DNA of 64,000 nucleotides. It comes from Cycas panzhihuaensis (lineage: Eukaryota; Cycadophyta). The stretch is taken from positions 163,687,741-163,751,740 of the forward strand of contig CM041465.1 of the NCBI GenBank assembly GCA_023213395.1, in the 5' to 3' direction. Shown one piece after another: positions 35,276 to 46,900 of the stretch. The notes under the pieces were generated by a model, which was not told where the DNA came from, searched no databases, and saw only the letters and a list, made by a program, of their open reading frames with translations. How positions within the stretch are numbered: position 1 is the stretch's first letter; each line of letters opens with the position of its first letter. The position numbers and the translations under genes were made by a program.

Positions 35276-36180
35276 CATAGTCATAATCTACTAAAAATTT
35301 TTAACTAACATACAATTGCATCAACTTATTCAACCTTGGCCTTATATTCATACCTGTTATTTTTGAAATCTTCAATAATTATAAAATTTTGATTACTTCC
35401 TAATCTACTTAAAATTTGACCTTTTATCTTATCAAATCCCCTAGTATCCTTAAGGCATTTCATTTTCAAATGCTTATAAGAGTAGATTGTTGTGTAGCCC
35501 TAGCCATTATTATACGTGAGCAAGCTTATCTAGAGAATAATATCCATTGTTTAAAGGATTGAATGGTAGAAATAATGTAATGCTTATATCCCTCCCATAT
35601 TGCTTGCTACTATATATATTCATATATCAACATGGTAAGGTTCAACATGAAGCATGCCATAATATTCAATCACTTTGAGAAAATCTTCAAACTCAAGGCT
35701 TCATTATTTTAGGGAAAACTTGATTGCTTTAGGGTTGAATGTGCACTTCTTTCTTAAGGACATTATTTTGATAATTTATTTTAGTTTAAAGCATTTCTCT
35801 ATAAAGGTATATGTGTTGATTATTGAATGTCGCAATCGCAATGGATTTATTTAATGAGAATTATACTAACTTCCCCACTTTTCACAAGCTAGTGAATTTA
35901 ATGATACTTCTTAAGTCTTTAAAAACTGTAACTTTTTAATGTGGACTACACTTTTAAGGTCTTTAGGTTTTTTGGTATGGTTAAGAGTTTATCTACATGT
36001 GTTTTATCAATGGTATTATAATTATTTCTTCTTATCATTGTTTACTTCTTTCATCCCTAAGTTGTCTTCCACGATTTCTATCAGGTGCCTTGAATCCTTG
36101 AAATTATGTCTTCCACAAAATAGGCAATGTTTATTATTAATTAATTAGGTCTAGAATGCACACAGATAGACTCAGATAAT
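35276..36180. repeat. Repeat block F/G, copy 3
   Basis: Colinear with 3681-4490 and continuous with the AFC fragment. No gene recognised. Confidence 0.6.
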
Positions 36181-36396
36181 AAATAAAATTCAGCAAGCTA
36201 AAATAAAACCCCTTTAGGCATTGGTCATATGAAGAACATAATAACTACATGAATGATTCTCAGAATTAGGATGGACCTGGCATCTACGCCCATTTTCCAA
36301 TGAAGAAATGATGCTTCAAAGCTTCCTTGGTAGAGAGACGGTGGTCGGGATCAAAGTTGAACAAACTATGAAGCAACTCGATTAGGGCTCCCGATG
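36181..36396 (-). pseudogene. AFC kinase 3' fragment, copy 3
   Basis: Minus-strand ALIELLHSLFNFDPDHRLST then KEALKHHFF, with its stop near 36284-36286. Cut off at 36393-36396, where ATGA is shared with the following truncated X2 LTR. Confidence 0.75.
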
Positions 36397-38239
36397 AACT
36401 TATTCGGAGGGTCACAACCCTAATCGAGCAACACCTCTTTGGAGAGTATAAATACCTTGAGGCCTTGTATATTCAACATAGAAGATCATTGTATGAATCC
36501 ATTTTGTAATAATCAAGTGATCCATAAAGGATCCTTTTTATGGTGGGTTTTTTGCCAAAATGGTTTCCCACGTATATACTATGTATTGTGCACATATTTT
36601 CTATATTTCTATTTATTGTTTGATGTGTATGGATAAAGATCTTACCTATTGGAATATTTGTGTATGATTTTATGTTCCTAAATATGGTATCAAAGCTGTA
36701 GCATCCTGCACAGCTGAAGCTTGATAGTGAATGGAGCGATGGGATTGTTGGTTGCTGGGTGACATCGTCTAACCCAAGACGAGTCTTGAGGGTCCATTTA
36801 CCCCATCATCATGTAGAAGCATGCACATAAAATCAATGGTTTTTGAAGTAGTGAAATTTTCTATTCAATAGAGGATAAAGGTTTTTAGAGTCAATAATTA
36901 GGCGTGAAGACCACCTTCATGGAATGAGTTGGCTAGTTGGGTGCTATCCAAAGCCAGTTGATAACTTGTTTGGCTAATTCAAGCTAGCAAAGCATGTATT
37001 GATTGTGATTCATATATGATAAGGACAACCATATATATACATAAGTAAGTCAGTCATTTTCCCACTTAAAACACAATAAAATTCAAAAAAGGGGAGTTTT
37101 TCTGGTGCTGCCTTCATTCAGTCTATACAAGGGAGAGATTGGAGCCTTTTCAGACTATTTTCAACCCTCTATACTAAGATTAGGTGAAGTACACACTAGT
37201 ATAAAGCATCGTCCATTATATTCTTGAGTTCTAGTGCTTGGAATTTGGGATTGTGACCTCTCACCTTAGCTAAACACATATTTTAAGCCTACATCTGCAT
37301 ACTAGAAGATTGTTGGGCTATTTATATGGCTTGTTAGAGAGTTGTGTGCATTAAATGACCACAATACAATAATTCTCAGGTTGGCCGAGTGTCTTGTGTG
37401 GTGGTTGGGCATGATATGAGTTGTTTACCAACTGTATAGGTGAGTGGAGACTCGTATCTTTAGTGAGCACGTTTGTTCTTTTTGTGCTTAGATCCACAGG
37501 TCTAGGCTATTTTTCTCTATGTCCAGACTATATATGGATTATTTATTAGTCATATGAATGGAGAAACAAGTTTGTGCCAAGTACACATATCTTTTTTTGG
37601 TTGTGTTAGTCTGTGCAAGTTGTCCTGTATTAATACAACAATCGCTTTTCATATGCGACTCGTGGAGATATAAAACATCACATGTAATGTATATTTACTA
37701 AGTGTTAAACTTAGTAATACATAATCCTCATTTGCAATCAAATTTGAAGAACATGAGTTAAGTGATGAGCCATGGGTATTTTTTGAAAAGTGACAATTCT
37801 TGAGAATATGCCCTTTGGCATATTCTTTTTCTAATTGAACTTTATAAAAAGAGACCCTTGGAACTTTGATACATATGATTTTTATATAGTGCGAAGTACT
37901 TTGATCCTATTTGAAGCATCCTTGAGATTTTGCAAGCGTTGATCAAAGCATTTTTTGTGATTTTCTAACTTGGAGACCATGTACATTCACCTTGTGGAGC
38001 TGACCTTATACCTTGAGCACCATTTCACTTGCCTTAATGCTTTTTTTTGGTGTTATTTAAAGGTATTTATGGTCTATTTGGAGGAAGAAGTAGTTAGTGA
38101 CATGCATCTATGAGTACAATTGATATTTTTAAAGCCTCCGGGGATTACTCTTGGACTAAAGGAGGATACAGGGGTGTATTTTTGTCCTTAGTACAATCGT
38201 CTGGTGTCGTGTGATTCATATTATAGCCTGTTGTTTGAG

Positions 38240-39105
38240 ATGGAGAAGCTCATACCTAAGGTTCTGTTTAACGGTAATAATTTCAGTGAATGGAAGGCCA
38301 ATATGGAGCTTATATTGATAGTGAACTAACTCTAGGGAATCACCAAGGCAAAGCTTGTTTTAGTTCCACTTGACCATAAGGAGTGTATCAAACTTAAAGA
38401 AAAGTAGTTTATGGCCATTGGTTTACTAAAACTCTCACTAGTGCCAAACTAAAGAGCACTGGTTCACAATCTGGATGACCTATTTGAGTTTAGACGAAGT
38501 TCAATGATTCTTTTGAGAAGAAGACAAATAGGCATCTTGCACTAATATTATAACTACTTAATTCACGAGTTAAAGATGGAAATAATATCATCTCCTACTT
38601 GAATAAAATAACTGACTTGAGTAACAATCTAGAAGAATTAAAGCAGAACTTGATCTATGATACCCTTTTATTTGTGATAATCATGTCAAAGTTGCCAGCT
38701 GTGTTCACCACATTCCAGACTACTTATGGTAGATATGAAGCGATAGAGGAAAAAACCTTTGATGGGCTCAAAAACCTAATTCTAATGGAGGATGCCAAGC
38801 TAAAACATCATAGATTGCTTAGTGGATCTTCATCAAGTCAAGCCCTAACCATGAAAACTCAAAGCAAGGAGGTTGTTAAGGGGGAGAAGTTCACACAAAG
38901 GTCTAGAGAAAGCTCTCAAGACAAGAAGAAATTTAATGGAAAGCATAATTACTGCAAGAAGGATGGTCACCGCGAAAAGAATTATTGGTTCAAGTATTGT
39001 GACAAGCACAAAGGTAACTAGGATGATAAAGGAAAGAGTGTTGCTACTCATTGCGTCTAAGCACAGACCTTGTCAGCTGAGTCAGATCAGAGAGACTATT
39101 GGGTG
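38240..39105 (+). pseudogene. X2 gag
   Basis: Starts MEKLIPKVLFNGNNFSEWKA. Stops are present before 38599; then 140 codons are open, with KITDLSNNLEELKQNLIYD and a decayed zinc knuckle YCKKDGHREKNYWFKYCDKH. Comparing X1 and X2 shows that each has its own nonsense codons, so both decayed independently. Confidence 0.75.
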
Positions 39106-40400
39106 CTAGATTCTGAACCATAGAAGCACATCTCTTACTAAAAGAGAAACTTTGATACATTGAATGCAAATAAAAGTGATACTGAGATCGTTCTTAGAGA
39201 TGCTCGTGTGTTGCCATTAGATGGTATCGATGAAGTTTCCATTGTAGGAGGTAAGCTTTCCAGGGTATATTATATACCCAAGATGCAGTTGAATCTTCTG
39301 CCTACTCAAGAGATCTACAAACAAGGTATGAAAGTCATTCTCTATAATGATAAGTGCCTGATAAAGGACCCAAAACAAAACTTTGTTGTCATAGCTACTG
39401 AGAAAATCAAGGACAACTTTTAGGTATTTGAAAATTTTCAATCTCAGATGAAGTATTATGCCTTTGTTGCCGGCATAGATGAAGAAAGTAAACTATGGAA
39501 CAATTACCTTAGGCACCTTAATTACAGGAGTATTAGACTGCTAAAGTGGTTGAAGATGGTGGAAGGACTACCATTAGTTTCCTGCTCAGATGGTGTATGT
39601 AAAGGGTGTATGTGTGGAAAGCATCACTATTATCCTTTTGCTCAGGATAATGCCTAAAGAGTTAAGGATAAGATGGAGCTTCTGCACTCATATGTTATGG
39701 GACCACTCCCAAACCCTTTGATATCAGGACCTCGATATATGCTTGTATTTATGGATGATTACACTAGAAAAGCCTGGGTTTATTTTCTCAAGAATAAGTT
39801 ACACATATTTGATTGCTTCCGTGATTAGAAAGCGATGGTTGAAGATGAATTTGATTACAAAATAAAATCTTTACGAAGTGATAATAGCAAGGAGTATGAC
39901 AATCATGCATTCAATCAATTATGTTACAACCATGGTATAAAGTGGGAGTTTACAGTCATGTGTACCATACAATAGTATGGATTTGCTGAAAGAAAAAACT
40001 ATACCATGATGGAGATGGCGAGGTGTATGTTGCATGCTAGAAACCTACCACTGAAGTTTTGGACAGAAGCTATGGCAATTGCTGTTTAAATTTTGTAATA
40101 GGATACCCACTTAGGTAGTTCACAACATGACCCCAAAGAGAAATGGACCAGTCAGAAGCCTTCCATTAGCTATTGAAGAATGTTTGGGTGTATTGCATAT
40201 GCCCACATCCCAGATCATACCCGAAAGAAGCAGGATTAGAAAAGTCTAAAGTGCATATTCATGGGGTATTGCATGAAGAACAAAGCCTACATACTATGGG
40301 ATCCACATGGGGAAATGATTGTAGTTAGATAGGATGTTAAATTTGATGAGTCATCGACGTATCATGCTAAAAGATCATTAGAGGAATGTTTTTACCCTCC
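39106..40400 (+). pseudogene. X2 protease and integrase
   Basis: Protease start DYWVLDSEP (active-site Gly lost), then the open frame 39160-39423 with LPLDGIDEVSIVGGKLSRVY. Pre-integrase has LWNNYLRHLNYRSIRLLKWL and an intact Cys pair CKGCMCGKHH. The core has LVFMDDYTRKAWVYFLKNK, SLRSDNSKEYDNHAF and YGFAERKNYTMMEMAR, so all three catalytic acidic positions survive here, unlike X1. Several stops and a frameshift near 40085. Confidence 0.8.
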
Positions 40401-42080
40401 CCTGCTCCCATAAGAAGAAGTACCTCTAGCAATAGGTCCTTCTATACCTTTATGGGAAAGGAAAACTATTGAAGATTCCAGTATGGTGATATAAACCCTA
40501 ACTAATGACAAACGAACTGGAAATCAACATGCTAGTCAAACTCTGCTAGTAGATACCAATGACTCTAGTGATCCTGATTCATTTGCTAAAGCAAAAGGAG
40601 ATCCATGATGGAGAGCTATAATGGAGGAAGAGTATGGTTCTCTAATGAAGAACGATACGTGGGATTTGGTTCTACTCCATCCATCAAAGAACCTTATAGG
40701 ATGCAAGCGAGCCTATAAGGCAAAGTTCCACTTTGATAGAGAGGTGGATAAGTACAAGGCCAGACTTGTTATACAAGGATTGAAGTAGAAAGAAGGAAAT
40801 GACTACTAGGAGATGTTTGCACCAGTCTCTAGAATGACAATGGTTTGCTTACTCATTTCCTTAGTAGCTGTGTTAGATTGGGAGTTATACCAAATGGACG
40901 TTAAGTCTGCATTCCTTAATGAGGATCTAAAGGAGGAGATATACATATCACAGCCTTTGGGATTCATTAAGGATAGCCAGGAGCATCTTGTTTATCGTCT
41001 GAAAAAGTTAATCTATAGCTTAAAATAAGCACCATGTGCTTCATATGAAAAGATGGATGCCAAGTTGAAAGTTGAAGGTTTTAAAATTTTAGAACTCGAC
41101 TTGAGCCTGTATATGAAGAGAAGAGGGATTTCTGTAGTTATTTGCATGGTGTATGTGGATGATCTAATCATCAACAATAATCATGGCAAGGCTATAAATG
41201 AAGTCAAATCTAATTTGAGAGCTTCATTTGAGATGACAGATCTCAGGGGACTTCGCTATTTATTGGGCATCAGATCAGGTAGATGGAAGATAGGATCGTG
41301 TTGTTGGAATCACAGTATGTGAAGAACTTACTGGGGAGATTTGGAATACATCACTAAAAATCTATTATAACACCATGTGTAAAAGGTGCAAGGTTGCAGA
41401 AGGACATGGCCCAACCTCTGATATATGGTACTAAGTATTGCCAGTTGGTAGGGAGTCTTATCTATTTGACTCATACTAGGCCAGATATTGCATATGCTAT
41501 TGGATTAGTTTCTTGCTATATGTAGAATTCTCAAGAGCCTGATTTGGTGGCAGCAAAGTAGATTCTAAAATATCTAAAGGGGACAATCAATCTTAGTCTT
41601 AAATACCGCAGAGATAAGAAGATCAGGTTGCATGGCTACATGGATACTAATTGGGAAGGAGATTCTGATGATCAAAAGTCTAATGGATTTGTTTCATGGC
41701 AGTTGAATAAGCAGCAGACAATGGCACTCACTTCTATAAGAGTAGAATATCAAGGACTCAGTATTGGTACAAAGGAAGTTGTATGGTTGCAAGGTCTCTT
41801 GGAATTTCTTGGTGTTTCCAATAGACATCTGATTGTCTTTGTTGATAATCGGAGTACCATTCACTTGTCGAAGAATCCAGAGTTTTATGCACATACGAAA
41901 CATATCAAGATTTAACACCATTACATTCGTTAATAGATCAAGTCAAGGAAGCTGCAGGTCAACTATTGTCTGAGTGAATTACAGCTTGTATACATGTTCA
42001 CCAAGTCACTCACTGAAGATAAATTCACATAGATGTGTACTGGCTTAGGACTCACCACTACTATCCTTGAGGGGGGATGT
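40401..42080 (+). pseudogene. X2 reverse transcriptase and RNase H
   Basis: RT has MFAPVSRMTMVCLLISLVAV, YQMDVKSAFLNEDLKEEIYI and YVDDLIINNN near 41150-41180, with a 1-bp shift at about 41270. RNase H at 41628-41915 has YMDTNWEGDSDDQKSNGFVS, EYQGLSIGTKEVVWLQGLLE, FVDNRSTIHLSKNPEFYAHT and KHI. Best-preserved pol of the X family in this window. Confidence 0.85.
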
Positions 42081-42176
42081 ATCGACAAGGATTAATAAGC
42101 TGCAAGATAGTCCCAACCTTTGTGATAACTTAACTACTACATGTTGTAGGTTCCCCACATTCACATTAAGAGGGAA

Positions 42177-42534
42177 TGTTAATGTAAAAGTTAATTATTG
42201 ATCAACTTAGTTAATGTTAATATGTTTTAATTAAGTGAAAAGGTGCGACTTATTCAGAGGGTCACAACCGTAATGGAGTGACACCTCTTCACAGAGTATA
42301 AATGCCTTGAGGCCTTATATATTGAACATCGATGATCATTGTATCAATCCATTTTACGATAATCAATTGATCCATAAATGATCCTTCTTGTGGTGGAGTT
42401 TTTCTCGAAAGGGTCTCCCACATAAATACTGTGTACTTTGCACCTATTTTCTGTGTTTTTATTTGTTGCTTGTTGTGTATGGTTAAGGATCCTGCATATA
42501 GAAACATTTATGTATGATTTCATGTTCTTGAACT
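42177..42534 (+). repeat. X2 3' LTR
   Basis: Begins TGTTAATGTAAAAG after a decayed PPT (AAGAGGGAA). The end is near CTTGAACT, where CA has been lost, so the last few bases are uncertain. Confidence 0.7.
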
Positions 42535-42934
42535 TCCACTTCTATATGTAATACTTTATTTATTCTATTAATATAATATTTTATATTTTATTTTAGAAGA
42601 AGAGAAAAATGGAAAAGGACCTACTTAGTAATAAAAAGTATGATGGTAGTTGATAGTTCGGTGTTGGTAACAATAGTAGTGAGTATAAAATTATGGGTAA
42701 TAATAATGGTAAGCATTATGGGATGGTGGTATTCAAAGGCATATACTTCATCCCTTCATAAGAGTTAAAGGAATTATCATATGCCATTAATAAAGGTGTA
42801 TTATCTGGGAAGAAAAATAGTTATGGATAATAGGAAAAGCTACTAAGTTATAGGATTTAGTAGTAGTAAGATAGATATGCTTATTTTAGTTATGGCACTA
42901 GAGGGTTGAATGATGATGATGGAGGTGATTGGAG
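42535..42934. repeat. Repeat block A, copy 4
   Basis: Follows the X2 LTR exactly as copy 3 follows X1. No coding potential. Confidence 0.75.
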
Positions 42935-43488
42935 TGTTATCAAAACTAACAATGCTAATGGGAAGTAAAATATTATTAAGAGGGAATTGAATATAATAAA
43001 AAGCCAAAGATGTGACTATGGACATAGAAGCCATCAAATTATGGCTAAGAGGGATATATAATTAAGGGGATTCTTGATCACTCTAATGCCAATGTTGACT
43101 ATTTTCCCTTCAAAGGTGATAGGTAATAGGGAAAGAATAGTAATAGCCATGTGATGGAATCTTGCAAAAGGAAATTGATATAAATGAATCAACAAAATAG
43201 GTTTGAGTCAATTACAATCATACATGGAAATTCGTAAAAGATTATGCACTAGATTTGCAAGGTAAAATTCCCTTTAGGGTAGAAACCACCTCAAAAGTCA
43301 TAATATATTTCCATTAAATTACATTGCATATAATATTCTATCCATCCTTTCATATAAGGAGAAGATATTATATTCATCCATCATGCGGATAATAATCTTT
43401 TAATGGACTTTATAATTAGTTGGATACCAACTTACTTTATTTAATTATAATGTAAGAATATTTTAAGATTCTATTACATAATCTAATA
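42935..43488 (-). mobile_element. Copia Y 3' LTR, copy 6
   Basis: 554 bp, TGTTATCAAAAC to CTAATA, followed by PPT complement TCCCCTCTT. Lacks the 45-bp segment, like copies 1 and 2. Confidence 0.7.
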
Positions 43489-43914
43489 TCCCCTCTTAAT
43501 ATTGGCTTAGAGAATGTATCAATTTGAAGAAGACTTCATTACATAGATCCCTCTTTAACGGAGACTCCTTTAACTTTCAGTGTCTGTCATAATTTTATAT
43601 ACCTAGCTTCTATAACGGACTTGGCCAATATATCTATAATCTATGAATTTATAGGAAAGTGTAATAATTTAATAATGCCATTATTAATTAAATTATAAAT
43701 AAAGTGTTGATGAAGCTCGATGTACTTATTCTTGGAGTGAGAACTAAGATTAGAAGTAATAGATATATTATTTTTATTATCAGCATTAACTTGAATACAA
43801 AATTTTACACACAAACAAAATTCATTCATTAAAGATTTAGTCTATAAAGCTTCCTTACTAACTTTAGCCAAGGCATAATATCTGACCTGAGTTGTAGAAA
43901 GAGCAAAATGCAGA
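43489..43914 (-). pseudogene. Copia Y RNase H C-terminus, copy 6
   Basis: Open for 62 codons at 43641-43829 with VNADNKNNISITSNL and KYIELHQHFIYNLINNG; very close to copy 1. Confidence 0.7.
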
Positions 43915-44630
43915 AAAGCTTTTAAGAATATTTACCATTAGAATGAAACTTATCATATTATAAGTATGCTATAACCTTCAAAAGGTAAATGAAGAAACTT
44001 GATTATGAGCATATGATAAATGAAGAATGGTAGTATTAAATAGTGTATTCAATATAAATTCGAAAAATATTTTCTTTTGAGATAGTGTTAAAAGTTAGAG
44101 AAATAATTCCTCCAAATCATATGAAATCATTTCATAATGAATTAGTACAAAAGAAGCAAACAAGTCATGTCAAAGTAATAAATGATTTAAAAAGTAAAGA
44201 TTTAACCTCCCAAAATAAATATCATGTCCTAATGTAGGATGAAGTTCTAGACAATACATCATAGAAGAAAAATGTTCCTAATAGTTATTATTCAAATATA
44301 TCAAGAATATTATATAATGAAATTATTGAGTATGAAACAAGAGATAATCGACCATAAGCTCAAGAACTGAATGACCTAACTTCTAATATAACCAATGATA
44401 TTCATAATAGTACAAGATAAATGTTTAAAGATAATATAAATAAAATCAGTATATAGGATAATAAGAGTTCAATAGTTATAATGTATATACTAGAGAACTC
44501 CCTAATGCCAATGATAATAGATTTTCCTCGTAATAAATCTAGAAAAACCTTAAGCATTTATATAGTATCATATATTTTAAGACAATATTGTTTTATATCA
44601 ATGCTAACGTTGACTTTTCGAATTTACACA
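43915..44630 (+). pseudogene. Block D/E ORF, copy after X2
   Basis: Same frame with KVREIIPPNHMKSFHNELVQ and NSYYSNISRILYNEIIEYET; stops at the usual positions plus TAA in the RPQA segment. Confidence 0.5.
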
Positions 44631-45288
44631 GTCATAATCTGTTAAAAATTTTTAACTAGCATACAATGGCATCAACTTATTCAACCTTGCCCTTATATTC
44701 GTACTTGTTATTGTTTAAATCTTCAGTAACTATAAAATTTTGATTACTTCCTAAACTACGTAAAATATGACCTTTTATCTTCTCAAATGCCCTAGTATCC
44801 TTAAGGCATTTCATTGTAAAATGCTTATAAGAGTAGATTGTCGTGTAGCCCTAGCCATTATTATATGTGAGCAACCTTGTCTAGAGAATAATATCCATTG
44901 TTTAAAGGATCGAATGGTAGAAATAATGCAATGCTTATATCCCTCCCATATTGTTTGCTACTATATATATTCATATATCAACATGGTAATGTTCAACATG
45001 AAGCATGCCATAATATTCAATCACTTTGAGAAAATCTTCATACTCAAGGCTTCATTATTTTAGGGAAAATTCGATTGCTTTAGGGTTGCATGTGCACTTC
45101 CTTCTTAAGCATATTATTTTGATAATTTATTTTAGTTTAAAGCATTTCTCTATAAAGATATAGGTGTTGATTATTGAATGTCACAATTGCAATGAATTTA
45201 TTTAATGAGAATTATACTAACTTCCCCATTTTTCACGAGCTGATGAATACTCCCTAAGTCTTTCAAGACTATAACATTTTAATGTGGA
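44631..45288. repeat. Repeat block F/G, copy 4 (truncated)
   Basis: Ends at 45289-45292, where CTAC is shared with block A. The AFC fragment expected here is missing. It carries a 98-codon plus-strand frame (44767-45063) that is broken in the other copies. Confidence 0.6.
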
Positions 45289-45383
45289 CTACTAAGTTAT
45301 AGGATTTAGTAGTAGTAAGATAGATATGCTTATTTTAGTTATGCCATGAGAGGGTTGAATGATGGTGATGGAGGTGATTAAAG
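45289..45383. repeat. Repeat block A, 5'-truncated copy
   Basis: Contains only the last about 95 bp of block A, joined to F/G, and leads into the next Y LTR. Confidence 0.7.
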
Positions 45384-45939
45384 TGTTATTAAAACTAACA
45401 ATACTAATGGGAAGTAAAATATTATTAAGAGGGAATTGAATATAATAAAAAGATGAAGATGTGACTATGGACATAGAAGCCATTAAATTATGGCTAAGAG
45501 GGATGTATAATTAAGGGGATTCTTGATCACTCCAATGCCAATGTTGATTATTTTCCCTTCAAAGGTGATAGGTAATAGGGAAAGAATAGTAATAGCCATG
45601 TGATGGAATCTTGCAAAAAGAAATTTACATAAATGAATCAACAAAATAGGTTTGAGTTGATTACAATCATACAAGGAAATTCATAAAAGATTGTGCACTA
45701 AATTTGCAAGGCAGAAATCCCTTTAGGGTACAAAACCACCTCAAAAAGTCATAATATATTTCCATCAAATTGCATTGCATACAATATTCTATCCATCCTT
45801 TCATGTAAGGAGAATATATTATATTCATCCATCATGTGGATAATAATCTTTTAATGGACTTTATAACTAGTTGGATGCCAACTTACTTTATTTAATTATA
45901 ATGTAAGAATATTTTAAGATTCTATTACATAATCTAATA
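45384..45939 (-). mobile_element. Copia Y 3' LTR, copy 7
   Basis: 556 bp, TGTTATTAAAAC to CTAATA, then a PPT complement with one change (TCTCCTCTT). Confidence 0.7.
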
Positions 45940-46367
45940 TCTCCTCTTAATATTAGCTTAGAGAATGTATCAATTTGAAGAAGACTTCATCACATAGATC
46001 CCTCTTTAACGAAGTCTCCTTTAACTTTTAGTGTGTGTCATAATTTTATATACCTAGCTTCTATAACAGACTTGGCCAATATATCTATAATCTATGAATT
46101 TATAGGGAAGTGTAATAATTTAATAATGCCATTATTAATTAAATTATAAATACAGTGTTGATGAAGCTTGATGTACTTATTCTTGGAATGAGAAATAAGA
46201 TTAGAAGTAATAGATATATTATTTTTATTATCAGCATTAACTTGAATACAAAATTTTATACACAAATAAAATTCATTCATTAAAGATTTAGTCTATAAAG
46301 CTTCCTTACTAACTTTTGCCAAGGCATAATATCTTACCTGAGTTGCAGAAAGAGCAAAATGCAGAAA
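45940..46367 (-). pseudogene. Copia Y RNase H C-terminus, copy 7
   Basis: Open for 62 codons at 46092-46280 with VNADNKNNISITSNLISHSK; cut at the D/E fusion. Confidence 0.7.
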
Positions 46368-46900
46368 AGCTTTTGAGAATATTTACCATCACAATGAAAC
46401 TTATCATATTATAAGTATGTTATATCCTTCAAAAGGTAAATGAAGAAACTTGATTATGAGCATAGTATAAATGAAGAATGGTAGTATTAAATAGTGTATT
46501 TAATATCAATTCGAAAAATATTTTCTTTTGAGATAGTGATAAAAGTTAGAGAAATAATTCCTCCTAATCATATGAAATCATTTCATAATGAATTAGTACA
46601 AAAGAAACAAACAAGTCATGTCAAAGCAATAAATGATTTAAAAAGTAAAGATTTAACCTCCCAAAATAAATATCATGTCCTGATGTAGGATGAAGTTCTA
46701 GACAATGCATCATAGAAGAAAAATGTTTCCAATAGTTATTATTCAAATATATCAGAAATATTATATAATGAAATTATTGAGTATGGAATAAGAGATAATC
46801 AACCATAAGATCAAGAACTGAATGACCTAACTTCTAATGTAACCAATGATATTCATAATAGTACAAGATAAATGTTTAAAGATAATGTAAATAAAATCAA
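46368..46900 (+). pseudogene. Block D/E ORF, copy split by the Tat element (left part)
   Basis: Carries VREIIPPNHMKSFHNELVQK and runs to NVNKIN, where the gypsy element interrupts it; it resumes at 63385. The last five bases, ATCAA (46896-46900), are the target duplication. Confidence 0.6.

Larger units (their letters stand above)
36397..42534 (+). mobile_element. Ty1/copia element X2, 5'-truncated
   Basis: The 5' LTR lacks about 90 bp (36397-36684). PBS TGGTATCAAAGC lies at 36685-36696. The leader to 38239 lacks about 105 bp present in X1 near 22457-22562. Gag, PR-INT and RT-RNase H follow, then the 3' LTR 42177-42534. Not interrupted by other elements, so it shows the empty sites of both X1 insertions (about 40395-40420). 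Riddled with stops. Confidence 0.85.

Noticed and set aside
44767-45063. 98-codon plus-strand frame in F/G
   Set aside because: Broken by stops in the copies at 3.8 and 35.4 kb and only partly open at 17.3 kb; no family resemblance. Kept only as a note in the F/G entries.
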